Assembly (NCBI RefSeq): GCF_047675955.1
Contig: NW_027327632.1
Coordinates: 186,001 to 250,000, forward strand
Length of the DNA stretch: 64,000 nucleotides
Origin: Chlorocebus sabaeus
Taxonomy: Eukaryota; Chordata; Mammalia; Primates; Cercopithecidae
Direction of reading: 5' to 3'
This document shows, piece by piece, positions 47,801 to 63,100 of the stretch. The translations under genes and the position numbers were made by a program. How positions within the stretch are numbered: the first letter of the stretch is position 1; each line of letters opens with the position of its first letter. The notes under the pieces were generated by a model, which was not told where the DNA came from, searched no databases, and saw only the letters and a list, made by a program, of their open reading frames with translations.

Positions 47801-50800
47801 CTCAAACCAGACTCAAACCGGACCAGAGCGGCTAAAACTGGATGGAACCGGCTCAAACCAGACCAGACCGGATCAAACGGGATCAAACCGGACCAAAACG
47901 GCTCAAACCAGCTTTGATGGGCTCAAACCAGGGTCAAACGAGTTTTGACCAGGTCAAACCAGGCCAGACCGGCTCAAACCCGTTTTGAACGGATCAAACC
48001 AGACCAGAACGGCTCAAACCGGATCAAACCCGACCAGACTGGCTCAAACCGGGTTTGACTGGCTCAAACCGGACTCAAACAGGACCAGATTGGCTCAAAC
48101 CGGTTTTGACCAGCTGAAAACGGAACGGACCAGACGCTCTAACCCGACCAGACAGTCTCAAACCAGCTAAAACCTGACCAGACCGGCTCAAACCAGTTTT
48201 GAACGGTTCAAACCGAACCAGACCGACCCAAACCGGTTTTGACTCGCTGAAACCGGACTCAAACCGGACCAGACCGGCTCAAACTTATTTTGACCATATT
48301 AGACCGGCTCAAACCGGTTTTGACCGTCTCAAACCAAACCAGACCGGCTCAAACCGGTTTTGATTGGCTTAAACCGGATTCAAACCGGAACGGAACAGAC
48401 CGGCTCAAACCGGACTGAAACCGGATTTTACCACCTCAAACCGGACTCAAATCCAAGCAGACTGGCTCAAACATGTTTTGACCGTATTAGACCGGCTGAA
48501 ACCTGTTTTGACCGGCTCAAACCGGACGAGACGGACTCAAACCTGTTTTGACCGGCTCAAACTGGACCAGACCGTCACAAACCGGACTCAAACCGGACTC
48601 AAACCAGACCAGACCAGCTAAAACCAGTTTTGACCAGCTCAAACCGGACTCAAACCGGACCAGACCGCCTCAAACCTGTTTTGACTGGCTCAAAAAGGAC
48701 TCAAACCAGAACAGACCGGCTCAAACCGGTTTTGATTGGCTTAAACCGGATTCAAACTGGAACGGAACAGACCGGCACAAACCGGACTGAAACGGACTCA
48801 AACCGGACCAGACCGGCTAAAACCGGTTTTGACCGGCTCAAACAGGACTCAAACTGGTTTTGACCAGATCAAACCAGGCCAGACCGGCTCAAACAGATTT
48901 TGACCAGCTCAAACCGGACTCAAACCGGACCAGACCGGCTCATAACTGTTTTGACTGGCTCAATCCGGACTCAAACCGGAGCAGACTGGCTCAAACCGGT
49001 TTTCACCGGCTCAAATCGGAACGGACCAGAACGGCTCAAAACGGACACAAACGTGTTTTGACCGGCACCAACTGGATCAAACCACACCAGACCGGCTCTT
49101 AGACTGGCTCAAACCGGTTTTAACCGTCTCATTATGGACCAGACTGGATCTACCAGGATTTGAACGGCGCAAACCAGACTCAAACCGGACCAGACCAGCT
49201 TAAACTGGTTGGAACCGGCTCAAACCAGACCAGACCGGCTCAAACGGGATGAAACCGGACCAAAACGGCTCAAACCAGCTTTGACGTGCTCAAACCAGAG
49301 TCAAACTGGTTTTGACCAGATCAAACCAGGCCAGACCGGCTCAAACCGGTTTTGACCGGCTCAAACCATATAAAACCAGTTTTGACCGGATGAAACCGGA
49401 CCAGAGGGGCTCAAACCGGTTTTGACCGGCTCAAACCGTCTCAAACCAGTTTTGACCGGATGAAACCGTACCAGACCGGCTCAAAACGGTTTTGACCTGC
49501 TCAAACGGGACTCAAACCTGACCAGATGGGATCAAACCGGTTTTGACTGGCTCAAATCTAATCAAACCAGACCAGACCAGCTCAAACCGGATCAAACAGC
49601 AGCAGACCGGCTCAAACCGGTTTTGACCAGCTCAAACCGGACGAGACGGGCTCAAACCTCTTTTGACCGGCTCAAACCCGACCAGACGGGCTCTAACCCA
49701 AGCACACCGGCTCAAACCAGCTAAAACCTAACCAGAGCGGCTCAAACCGGTTTTGAATGGTTCAAACCGGTCTCAAACCGGCCCAGACCGGTTCCAATCG
49801 GTTTTGACAGGCTCAAACCGGACCAGACCGGCTCAAACCGAACCAGACTGACTAAAACCGGTTTTGACCGGCTCAAACCGGACTAAAAGCTGACCAGACC
49901 GGCTCAAACCGGATCAAACCAGGCCAGACCGGCTCAAACCGGTTTTGGACGGCTCAAACCAGAGTCATACGGGTTTTGACCAGATTAAACCAGGCCAGAC
50001 CGGCTGAAACCGGTGTGACCTGCTCAAATCGGTCTCAAACCGGACCAGACCGGCTCAAAGCTGTTTTGACTGTCTCAAAAAGGACTCAAACCGGAACAGA
50101 CCGGCTCAAACCGATTTTGACAGGCTGAAACCGGACTCAAACCGGACTAGACCGGTTCATACCGGTTTTGAGCGGCTCAAACCGGACTCAAACAGGAACA
50201 GACTGGCTCAAACAGGAACAGACGGGCTCGAACCGGCTCACACCAGACCAGAACATCTCAAATCGGTTTTCACCGGCTCACACCAGAGTCAAACGGGTTT
50301 TGACCAGTTCAATCCAGGCCAGACCGGCTCAAACGTGTTTTGACCGGCTCAAACCGGACTCAAACAGGACCATATCGGCTCAAACCTGTTTTGACTGGGT
50401 CTAATCGGACTCAAACCGGACCAGACCGGCTCAAACCGGTTTTGACCGGCTGAAACCGGGCTCAAACCGGACTAGACCTGCTCAAACCGCTTTTGAATGT
50501 CTCAAACTGGACTCAAACAGGAACCGACCGGCTAAAACCAGCTCAAGCCACCCCAGACCGGCTCAAATTGGCTCAAACCGGACCAGAACATCTCAAACTG
50601 GTTTTCGCCGGCTCAATCCAGACTCATATGGGTTTTGACCAGTTCAAACCAGGCCAGACCGGCTCAAAACGGTTTGGACCGGCTCAAACCAGTCTCAAAC
50701 CGGCCCAGACACGTTCCAACCGGTTATGGCAGGCTCAAACCGGACCAGACCTGCTCAAAACGAACCAGACCAGCTGAAACCGGTTTAACCGGCTCAAACT

Positions 50801-53800
50801 GGACTAAAACCGGACCAGACTGGCTCAACCCGGTTTTCACCGGCTCAAACCAGACCAGACCGGCTCAAACCGGTTCAAACCCGACCAGACCGTCTCAAAC
50901 CGTTTTTGACCGGCTCAAACCGACTCAAACCAGTTTTGACCGGATGAAACCGGACCAGACCAGCTCAAAACGGTTTTGACCTGCTCAAACCAGACTCAAA
51001 CCGGACCAGATCGTCTCAAACCGGTTTTGACTGACTCAAATCTAATCAAACCGGACCAGACCAGCTCAAACGGGATCAATCCGCAGCAGACCAGCTCAAA
51101 CCGGTTTTCACCGGCTCAAACCGGACGAGATGCACTCAAACCGTTTTGACTGTCTCAAACCCAACCAGACCGTCTCTAACCAGACCAGACCGGCTCAAAC
51201 CAGCTCAAACCTGACCAGACCGGCTCAAACGGGTTTTGAACGATTCAAACTGATCCAGACCGACTCAAGCAAGTTTTGACCGGCTCAAACCAGACTCAAA
51301 CGGGTTTTGACCAGATCAAACCAGGCCAGACCGGCTCAAACCGATTTTGACAGGCTCAAATCGGACTCAAACCAGACCAGACCGGCTCAAAGCTGTTTTG
51401 ACTGGCTCAAATCGGACTCAAACTGGACCAGACCGGCTCAAACCGGTTTTCACCAGCTCAAACTGGAACGGACCAGACCGCCTGAAAACGGACTCACACA
51501 TGTTTTGACCGGCTCCAACCAGATCAAACCGCACCAGACCGGCTCTTAGACTAGCTCAAATCGGTTTTAACCGTCTCATTACATACCAGACCGGGTCTAC
51601 CAGGTTTTGAAGGGTTCAAACCGGTCTCAATCTGGACGAGACCGGCTAAAACCGGTTTGAACCGTCTCAAACCAGACCAGACAGGCTCAAACCGGATCAA
51701 ACCGCCCCAGAACGACTCAAACCAGTTTTGACCGGCTCAAACCAGAGTCAAACGGGTTTTGACCAGATCAAACCAGGCCAGACCGGCTCAAACCGGTTTT
51801 GACAGGCTCAAACAGTATAAAACCAGTTTTGACCGGATGAACCCGGACTAGACCGGCTCAAACATGTTTTGACCGTATAAGACCAGATCAAACCGGTTTT
51901 AACCAGCTCAAACCGGACTCAAACCTGTTTTGACCGGCTCAAACCGGATTCTAACCGGACCAGTCCATCTCAAACCGGTTTTGACCGGCTCAAACTGGAC
52001 TGAAAACGGACTAGACCGGCTCAAGCCAGTTTTGACCGGCTCGAACGCGACCAGACCGGATCAAACCAGATCAAACCAGACGAGAACTGCACAAACCAGT
52101 TTTGACCGGTTCAAACCAGAGTCAAACGGGTTTTGACCAGATCAAACCAGACCAGACCGGCTCAAACGGGTTTTGACTTGCTCAAACCAGACTCAAACCG
52201 GACCAGACCGGCTCTAACCAGTTTTGATTGGCTCAAACCGGACTCAAACTGGACCAGACCGGCTCAAACCGGTTTTGAGCGGCTGAAACCGGACTCAGAC
52301 AGGAAGAGACCGGCGCAAACAGGAACAGACCGGCTCAAACCGGCTCAAACAGGAACAGACCGGCTCAAACCGGCTTAAACAACACCAGACCGTCTCAAAC
52401 CGTCTGAAACCAGACCTGAACATCTCAAACTGGTTTTCACCAGCTCAAACCGTTCTCATACGGGTTTTGACCGGATCAAAACACGCCAGACTGGCTCAAA
52501 CCGGTTTTGACCGGCTCAAACCGGACTCAAACAGGCCCAGACAGTTTCCAACCAGTTTTGACAGGCTCAAACCGGACCAGACAGGCTCAAACCGATGCAG
52601 ACCGGCTGAAACTGGTTTTGACCGGCTCAAACCGGACTCTAAACAGACCAGACCGGCTCAAACCGGTTTTGACCGGCTCAAACCAGACCAGACCGGCTCA
52701 CACCGGATCAAACCCGACCAGACCGGCTCAAACCGGTTTTGACCGGCTCAAACCGACTCAAACCGGTTTTGACTGGATGAAACCAGTCCAGACCGGCTCA
52801 AAAAGGTTTTGACCTGTTCAAACCAGACTCAAATGGACCACATCGGCTTAAACCGGTTTTGACCGGCTCAAATCTAATCAAACCAGACAAGACAGGTTCA
52901 AACTGGATCAAACCGCAGCAGAACGGCTCAAACCGGTTTTGACCGGCTCAAACCAGATGAGACGGCCTCAAACCGGTTTTCACTGGCTCAAACCCAACCA
53001 GACCGGCTCTAACCTGGCCAGACCGGCTTACACCAGCTAAAACCTGACCAGAACGGCTCAAACCGGTTTTGAACGGTTCAAACCATACCGGACCAACTCA
53101 AACCGGTTTTGACTGGCTGAAACCGGACTCACACTGGACCAGACAGGCTCAAACCTATTTTGCTGGTGTTAGAACGGTTTAAAACCGGTTTTGACCGTCT
53201 TAAACCGTACCACACTGGCTCAAACTGGTTTTGACCGGCTTAAAACAGATTCAATCCGGAACAGAACAGACCGGATCAAACCAGACTGAAACCGGTTTTT
53301 ACCACATCAAACCAGACTCAAATACGAGCAGACCAGCTCAAACATGCTTTGACCGTATTAGACCAGCTCAAACCAGTTTTGACCAGCTCAAACCGGACGA
53401 GACGGGCTCAAACTGGTTTTGACCAGCTCAAACCAGACCAGACTGGCACAAACCGGACTCACCCGGACTCAAACCAGACCGGAACAGCTCAAACCGGTTG
53501 TGACCGGCTCAAAACGTACTCAAACGGGTTTTGACCAGATCAAACCAGGCCAAACCAGCTCAAACCGATTTTGACCTACTCAAACCGGACTCAAACCGGA
53601 CCAGAGCGGCTCCAACCTGTTTTGACTGACTCAAACCGGACTCAAACCGGACCAGACTGGCTCAAACCGGTTTTGACCGGCTCAAACCGCAACGGACCAG
53701 ACCGGCTCAAAACGGACTCAAACGTGTTTTGACCGGCTCCATCCGGATCCAACAGCACCAGACCGGCTCTTAGACTGGCTCACACCGGTTTTAACCGTCT

Positions 53801-56800
53801 CAAACCAGACTCAAACCAGACTCAAACAGGACCAGATCAGCTAAAACGGGTTTGAACCCGCTCAAACCAGACCAGACCAGCTCAAACCAGATCAAACCGG
53901 ATCAGAACGGCTCAAACCACTTTTGACTGGCTCAAACCAGAGTCAAACGGGTTTTGACCAGATCAAACCAGGCCAGACCGGCTCAAACCGGTTTTGACTG
54001 GCTCAAACCGTATTCAAACAGGACAAGACTGGCTCAAACCAGTTTTGACTGGCTCAAACCGGACTCAAACCTGACCGGACCGGCTCAAACCGGTTTTCAA
54101 CGGCTGAAACCGGACTCAAACCGGACTAGACCGGCTCAAACCGGTTTTGAACCACTCAAACCGGACTCAAACAGGAACAGACCGGCTCAAACAGGAACAG
54201 ACCGGCTCAAACTGGCTCAAACCAGACCAGACCTTCTCAAACCGGCTCAAACGGGACCAGAACATCTCAAACCAATTTCCACAGGCTCAAACCGGTCTCA
54301 TACGGGTTTTGACCGGATCAAATCAGGCCAGAACGGCTCAAACCGATTTTGACCGGCTCAAACCAGACCAGACCGGCACAAACCGGATCAAACCCGACCA
54401 GACCGGCTCAAAACGGTTTTGACAGTGTTTGACCGGCTCAAACCGGTTTCAACCTGCTCAAACCGGACCAGACCGGATCAAACCGGATCAAACCGGACCA
54501 GACCGGCTCAAACCGTGTTTCACCAGCTCAAATCGAATCAAAGTGGCCCAGACCATCTCAAACCCGATCAAACCGGACTAGAGCGGTTCAAACGGGATCA
54601 AACCAGTCCAGACTGTCTCAAACCGGTTTTCACCAGCTCAAACAGGACTCAAACTTGTTTTGACCGGCTCAAACCGCCCTCAAACCGGTTTTGACCGGCT
54701 CAAACTGGATCAAACAGGACCAGACTGGCTGAAACCTGTTTTCACCGGCTCAAACCGGACTCAAACCTGTTTTGACCGGCTCAAACCGGACTCTAACCGT
54801 ACCAGACCGACTCAAAACGGTTTTAGCCAGCTCAATCCAGACTGAAACCGGACTAGACCGGCTCAAACCGGTTTTGGCCGGCTCAAACGCGAACAGACCA
54901 GCTGAAACAGGACCAGACCGGCTCAAACCTGTTTTGACGGGCTCAAACCGGGCTACACCGGCTCAAATCGTATCAAACCGGAACAAACAGTCTGAAGACA
55001 GCTCAAACCGGACCAGACCGGCTCACACCGGTTTTTACCAGCTCAAACCGGACCGGACTGACTCAAACCGGTTTTGACCGGCTCTAACCGGACCAGACCG
55101 GCTCAAACCAGTTTTGACTGGCTCAAACCGAACTCAAACGGGACCAGACAGGCACAAATCTCTTTTGACCGTATTAGACCTTCTCAAACCGGTTTTGACC
55201 GGATCAAACCGATCCAGACCGGCTCAAACCGGTTTAGAACGTCTGAAACCGGACTCAAACCGGTTTTGACCAGATTAAACCGGACTAGACCAGCTAAAAC
55301 CGGTTTTCACCGGCTCAAACCGGACTCAAACGTGTTTTGACCAGATCAAACTGGACCGGACTGGCTCAAGCCGGTTTTGACAGGCTCAAACCAGATCGGA
55401 CTGACTCGAACCGGTTTTCACCGGCTTAAAACGGACCGGACAGGCTCAAACCGGTTTTGACAGGCTCAAACCGGATTCAAATTGGAACGGACCAGACCGG
55501 CTCAAACCGGACTGAAACCGGTTTGGACTGCCTGAAGCCGGACTCAAATCCGACCAGACTGGCTCAAACATGTTTTTACCATAGAAGACCAGTTCAAACA
55601 GGTTTTGACCAGCTCAAACCGGACTCAAACCTGTTTTCACCAGCTAAAACCGGATTCCAACCGGACCAGACCATCTCAAACCCGTTCTGATCGGATCAAA
55701 CCGGACTGAAACCGGACTAGACCGGCTCAAGCCAGTTTTGAACGGCTCGAACGTGACCAAACCGGCTCAAAGCGGATCAAACCGGACCAGATTGGCTGAA
55801 ACCAGTTTTGACCGGCTCAAACCAGAGTCAAACGGGTTTTGACAAGATCAAACCAGGCCAGACTGGCTCAAACCGGTTTAGAATGTCTGAAACCGGACTC
55901 AAACCGGTTTTGACCGGATCAAACCTGACTAGACCGGCTAAAACCGGTTTTGACCGGCTCAAACCGGACTCAAACATGTTTTGACCAGATCAAACCGGAC
56001 CGGACCGGCTCAAGCCGGTTTTGACCGGCTCAAACCAGATCGGACCGACTCGAACCGGTTTTCACCGGCTCAAAATGGACTGGACCTGCTCAAACCGGTT
56101 TTGACTCGCTCAAACTGGATTCAAATCGGAACGGACCAAACCGGCTCAAACCGGACTGAAACCGGTTTGGATCGCCTCAAGCCGGACTCAAATCCGACCA
56201 GACTGGCTCTAACATGTTTTGACCGTATAAGACCACTTCAAACAAGTTTTGACCAGCTCAAACTGGACTCAAACCTGTTTTGACCGGCTCAAACCGGATT
56301 CTAACCGGACCAGACCGTCTCAAACCGGTTTTGACCGGCTCAAACCGCACTGAAACCGGACCTGACCGTCTTAAGCCAGTTTTGACCGGCTCGAACGTGA
56401 CCAGACCAGCTCAAACCGGATCAAACCGGACCAGAACGGCTCAAACCAGTTTTGACCGGCTCAAACCAGAGTCAAACGGGTTTCGACCAGACCAAACCAG
56501 GCCAGACCGGCTCAAACCGGTTTTTACCGGCTCAAACCGGAATCAAACTGGACCAGACCAGCGCAAACTGGCTTAGAACGGCTCAAACCGGACTCAAACA
56601 TCAACAGACCAGCTAAAACCGGCTCAAGCCAGACCAGACCGGCTCAAACCGGCTCAAACCCGACCAGAACATTTCAAACCGGTTTTCACCACCTCAAACC
56701 GGACTCATACGGGTTTTGACTGTATCAAACCGGACTCAAACAGGCCCAGACCGGTTTTGACCGACTCAAACCAGACTCAAACCGGCCCAGACCGGCTGAA

Positions 56801-57160
56801 ACCAGTTGTGCCCGGCTCAAACCAGACCGGACTGACTCGAACCAGTTTTGACCTGCTCAATCCAGACCGGATCACCTTGACCGGATCAACCAGACCGGAC
56901 CGGCTCAAACCGGTTTTGACTGGCTCAAACCGGATTCAAACCGGAACGGAACAGACCGGCTCAAATCGGACTGAAACCGGTTTTTGCCGCCTCAAACCAG
57001 ACTCAAATCCGAGCAGACCGGCTCAAACATGTTTTGACCGAATTAGACTGGCTCAAACCGGTTTTGACCGGCTCACACCGGAACAGACCAGACCGGCTCA
57101 AAACGAACTCAAACATGTTTTGACCGGCTCCAACCGGATCAAACCACACCAGACCGGCTC
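44810..57160 (+). repeat. CCGG satellite, mosaic zone
   Basis: Landmarks lie at 44810, 47733, 49100, 51547, 53771 and 57162, giving segments of 1.4 to 3.4 kb. Pieces resemble other parts of the window in a shuffled order. For example 50490-51546 resembles 40375-41430 and, inverted, about 25240-26300, while 51930-52135 and 56280-56480 resemble inverted text near 24620-24825. I could not define one simple repeating unit here. No gene is seen. Confidence 0.6.
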
Positions 57161-60100
57161 TTAGGACTGGCTCAAACCGGTTTTAACCGTCTCATTACGG
57201 ACCAGACTGGGTTTACAGGTTTTGAACGGCTCACACCGGACTCAAACCGGACTAGATCCGCTAAAACCGGTTTGAACCGGCTCAAACCAGACCAGACCGG
57301 CTGAAACTGGAACAAACCGGACCAGAACGGCTCAAACCAGTTTTGACTGGCTGAAACTAGAGTCAAACGGGTTTTGACCCGATCAAACCAGGCCAGACCG
57401 GCTCAAACCGGTTTTGAACGGCTCAAAGCGGACTCAAACTTGAACAGACCGGATAAAACCAGTTTTGACTGGTTCAAACCGGTCTCATACGGGTTTTCAC
57501 CGGATCAAACCAGGCCAGACCGCCTCAAACCGGTTTTGACCGGCCCAAACGGGACTCAAACCTGCCCAGACCGTTTCCAACCGGTTTTGACTGGCTCAAA
57601 CCGGACCAGACCGGCTCAAACCGAACCAGACCGACTGAAACCGGTTTTGACCGGCTCAAACCAAACCATACTGGCTCAAACCGCATCAAACCCGACCAGA
57701 CCGGCTCAAACCGACTCAAACCGGTTTTGACCGGATGAAACCGGGCCAGACCGGCTCAAACAGGTTTTAACCATAAGACCGGATCAAACTGGTTTTAACC
57801 AGCTCAAACCGGACTCAAACCTGCTTTGACCGGCTCAAACCGGATTCTAACTGGACCAGACCATCTCAAACCGATTTTGACCGGCTCAAACCGGACTGAA
57901 ACTGGGCTAGACCGGCTCAAACCAGTTTTGACCAGCTCGAACGTGACCAGACTGGCTCAAACTGGATCAAACTGGACCAGAACGGCTCAAACCAGTTTTT
58001 AACCGGCTCAAACCAGAGTTCAACCGGTTTTGACCTGATCAAACCAGGCAAAACCGGCTCAAACTGGTTTTCACCGGCTCAAATCGGATCAAACCGGAAG
58101 AGAACGGCTCAAACCAGATTTCACCGGCTCAAACCAGACTCAAACCGGACCAGACCGTCTCAAAATGTTTTTGACCGGCTGAAAATGGCTTGAAACCGGA
58201 CTAGACCGGCTCAAACCGGTTTTGAACGGCTCAAACCGGACTCAAAGTGGAACAGACCGGATAAAACCTGCTCAAGCCAGACCAGACCGGCTCAATCCGG
58301 CTCAAACCGGACCAGAACATCTCAAACCGGTTTTCACTGGCTCAAACCGGACTCATACGGGTTTTGACCGGATCAAACCAGGCCAGACCGGCTCAAACCG
58401 GTTTTGACCGGCTCAAACCGGACTCAAACCGGCCCAGACCGGTTCCAACCGGTTTTGACTGCCTCAAACTGGGATCAAACCGGACCAGACCAGCTCAAAC
58501 AGGTTTTGACCGGCTCAAACCCGACCAGATTGGCTCTAACCCGACCAGACCGGCTCAAACCTTTTTTGACTGGCCCAAACCGGACTCAAACTGGACCAGA
58601 CCGGCTCATACCGGTTTTGAACGGCTCAAATCGGACTCAAACTGGAAAAGACCGGCTCAAACAGGAACAGACCGTCTCAAACCGGCTAAAACTAGACAAG
58701 ACTGGCTCAAACCGGCTCAAACCGGAACAGAACATCTCAAACCGGTTTTCACCGGCTCAAACCGGACTCATATGGGTTTTGAACAGAACAAACCAGGCCA
58801 GACCGGCTCAAACCGGTTTTGACTGGCTCAAACCGGACTCAAACCGGCCCAGACCGGTTCCAATCGGGTTTGACAGGCTCAAACCGGAACAGACCAGCAC
58901 AAACCGAACCAGACTGGCTGAAACCGGTTTTCACCGGCTCAAAACGGACTAATACCCAACCGAACAGAATCAAACCGGATCAAACCAGGCAAGACCGGCT
59001 CAAACTGGTTTTGACCGGCTCAAACCGGAACGGAACAGACCACCTCAAAGCGGACTCAAACATGCTTTGACAGGCTCCAACCGGATCAAACTGCACCAGA
59101 CCGGCTCGTAGACTGGCTCAAACCGGAGCAGACCGGCTAAATCTGTTTTGAACCGGCTCAAACGAGACTAGAATGCTTCAAGCCGTATCAAACCGGACCA
59201 GAATGGCTGAAACCGGTTTTGACCGGCTCAAACTGTACTCGAACGTGTTTTGACCAGATCAAACCTGACAACACCGGCTCAAACCGGTTTTGAACGGCTC
59301 AAACCGGACTCAAACCGGACCAGACCAGCTCAAATCTTTTTTGACTGGCTCAAAACGGACTCAAACCGGACCAGACCGGCTCATACCGGTTTGGAACGGC
59401 TCAAATCGGACTCAAACTGGAACAGACCGGCTCAAACACTAACAGACGGTCTCAAACCGGCTAAAACTAGACAAGACTGGCTCACACCGGATCAAACCGG
59501 ACCAGAACATCTCAAACAGGTTTTCACCGGCTCAAACCGGACTCATATGTGTTTTGACCAGATCAAACCAGGCCAGACCGGCTCAAACCGGTTTTGACCG
59601 GCTCAAACCAGACTAATACCCGACCGAACAGAATCAAACCGGATCAAACCAGGCCAGACCGGCTCAAACCGGTTTTGACCGGCTCAAACTGGAACGGACC
59701 AGACCACCTCAAAACGGACTCAAACATGTTATGACAGGCTCCAACCAGATCAAACCGCACCAGACCGGCTCGTAGACTGGCTCAAACCGGTTTTAACCGT
59801 CTCATTGCGGACCAGACCTGATCTACCAGATTTTGAACGGCTCAAACCGGACTCAAACCGGACCAGACCGGCTAAAACCGGTTTGAACCGGCTCAAACCA
59901 GACCAGATCGGCCCAAACCAGATCAAACCGGACCAGAACAGCTCAAACCAGTTTTGACAGGCTCAAACCAGAGTCAAACGGGTTTTGACCATATCAAACC
60001 AGGCCAGACCGTCTCAAACCGGTTTTGACCAGCTCACACCGGACTCAAACTGGGCCAGAACAGCTCAAACCTTTTTTGACTGGCTCAAACGGGAATCAAA

Positions 60101-63100
60101 CCGGACCAGACCGGCTCATACCGGTTTTGAACGGCTCAAATCAGAGTCAAACTGGAACAGACTGGCTCAAATAAGAGCAGACCGCCTCAAACCGGCTAAA
60201 ACTGGACCAGACCGGCTCATACAGGCTCAAACCGGACCAGAACATCTCAAACCGGTTTTCACCGGCTCAATCCAGACTCATACGGGTTTTGACTGGATCA
60301 AGCCAGGCCAGACAGGCTCAATCCGGTTTCGACCGGCTCAAACCGGACTCAAACAGGCCCAGACCGGTTCCAACCTGTTTTGACAGGCTCCAACCGGAGC
60401 AGACCGGCTCAAACCGAACCAGACCAGCTGAAACCGGTTTTGACCGGCTCAAACCGGAATAAAACCAGACCAGACCGGTTCAAACCGGATTTTTAATGGC
60501 TCAAACCAGACCAGAACGGCTCAAACAGGATCAAAACCGACCAGACCGGCTCAAACTGGTTTTGACCAGCTCAAAACCTCTCATACCAGTTTTGAACGGT
60601 TGAAACCGGACCAGACTGGCTCAAAACGGTTTTGACCTGCTCAAACGGGACTCAAACCCGCCCAGTTAGGCTCAAAATAGGTTTTGAGCAGCTCAAATCT
60701 AATCAAACCAGACCAGACCAGCTCAAACCGGATCAAACAGCAGCAGACCGGCTCAAACCGGTTTTGACCAGCTCAAACCGGACGAGACGGGCTCAAACCG
60801 GTTTTGACGGGCTCAAACCCGACTAGGCCGGCTCTAACCCGACCAGACAGGCTCAAACCAGCTAAAACCTGACCTGACCACCTCAAACCGGTTTTGAACG
60901 GTTCAAAACGAACCAGACCGACTCAAACCGGTTTTGATGGGCTGAAACCGGACTCAAACCGGACCAGACCGGCTCAAACCTATTTTGACCATATTAGACT
61001 GGCTCAAACCCGTTTTGACCTTCTCAAACCGAACCAGACCGGCTCAAACCGGTTTGGATCGGCATAAACCGGACTCAAACTGGAACGGAACAGACCGGCC
61101 CAAACCGGACTGAAACCGGATTTTACTGCCTCAAACCGGACTCAAATGCAAGCAGACCGGCTCAAACATATTTTGACCGTATTAGACCGGCTCAAACCAG
61201 GTTTGACTGGCTCAAACCGGACGAGAAGGGCTCAAACCGTTTTTGACCGGCTCAAACTGCACCAAACCAGCACAAACCGGACTCAAACTGGACTCAAACC
61301 GGACCAGACCGGCTAAAACCGGGTTCGACCGACTCAAACCGGACACAAACGGGTTTTGACCAGATCAAACCAGGCCAGACCGGCTCAAACCGATTTTGAC
61401 TGGCTCAAACCGGACTCAAACCGCACCAGACCGGCTCAAACCTGTTTTGACTGGCTCAAACCGGACTCAAACCGGACCAGACCGGCTCAAACCGGTTTTG
61501 ACCGGCTGAAACCACACTCAAACCGGACTACACAGGCTCAAATCGGTTTTGAACGTGTCAAACCAGACTCAAACAGGAACAGACCGGCTCAAACAGGAAC
61601 AGATCGACTCAAAACGGCTCAAACCAGACCAGACCGGCTCAAACCGGCTCAAACCGGACCACCACATCTCAAACCGGTTTTCACCGGATCAAACTGGACA
61701 CATTCGAGTTTTGACCGGATCAAACCAGGCCACACCGGCTCAAACCAGATTTGACCGTCTCAAACCGGACTCAAACCGGCCCAGACCTCTTCCAACTGGT
61801 TTTGACTGGCTAAAACCGGACCAGACCGACTCAAACTGACCAGACCGACTGAAACCCGTATTGACGGGCTCAAACCGGACTAAAACCGGTCCGGACCGGC
61901 TCAAACCGGTTTTGACCGGCTCAAACTGGACCAAACCAGCTCAAACCGGTTTTGACCGGCTCAAACCGGATTCAAACGGGTTTTGACCAGATCAAACCAG
62001 GCCAGAACGGCTCAAACCGATTTTGACCAGCTCAAACTGGATTAAAACCGGACCGGACCAGCTCAAACCGGTTTTGACCGGCTCAAATGAGACCAGAACG
62101 GCTTAAACCGGATCAAACCCGAGCAGACTGGCTCAAACCTGTTTTGACCGGCTCAAGCCGTCTCAAACCACTTTTGACCTGATGAAACCGGACCAGACCG
62201 GCTCAACACGGTTTTGACCTGCTCAAACGGGACTCAAACCAGACCAGATAGGCTCAAACCGGTTTTCACCGGCTCAAATCTAATCAAACCGTACCAGACC
62301 AGCTCAAACCAGATCAAACAGCAGCAGAACGGCTGAAACCACTTTCGACCGGCTCAAACCGGACGAGACGAGCTCAAACCGGTTTTGACTGGCTCAAACT
62401 GGACCAGACTGGCACAAACCGGACTCAAACCGGACTCAAACCGGACCAGACCGGCTAAAACCGGTTTTGACTGGCTCAAACCAGACTCAAACGGGTTTTG
62501 ACCAGATCAAACCAGGCAAGACCATCTCAAACCGATTTTGACCAGCTCAAACCGGACTCAAATCGGACCAGACCGGCTCAAACCTGTTTTGACTGGCTCA
62601 AACCGGGCTCAAACCGGACCAGACCGGCTCATACCATTTTTGAACGGCTCAAATCGGACTCAAACTGGAACAGAAAGGCTCAAACAGGAACAGACCATCT
62701 CAAACCGGCTAAAACTAGACCAGACCGTCCCAAACCGGCTCAAACCGGACCAGAATATCTCAAACCGGTTTTCACCAGCTCAAACCAGACTCCTACGGGG
62801 TTTGACCAGATCAAATGAGGCCAGACCGTCTGAAACCGGTTTTGGCCGGCTCAAACCGGACTCAAACAGGCCCAGACCGATCCCAACCGGTTCTGAAAGG
62901 CTGAAACCGGTCCAGACCGGCTCAAACCGAACCAGACCGGCTGAAACCGGTTTTGACCGGCTCAAACCGGACTAAAATCTGACCGGACCGGCTCAAACCG
63001 ATTTTGAACGGCTCAAACCAGACCAGAACAGCTCAAACCGGATCAAACCCGACCAGACCGGCTCAAACCGGTTTTGTCCGGCTCAAACCGGACTCAAACC

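Larger units (their letters stand above)
28512..59790 (+). repeat. Landmark block positions in the right block
   Basis: The same block reads CTCTTAGACTGGCTC, a CCGGTTTTAACCGTCTCATT stretch, then ACGGACCAGACCGGGTCTACC. TAGACTGG lies near 28512, 30508, 31665, 33789, 34945, 35993, 37294, 38799, 39646, 41431, 42867, 43217, 44810, 47733, 49100, 51547, 53771, 57162 (as TTAGGACTGG), 59109 and 59773. The TAG ends the long open frame of the CTCAAACC strand. AGACC and GGTCT around a central G form a short perfect dyad. Confidence 0.8.
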
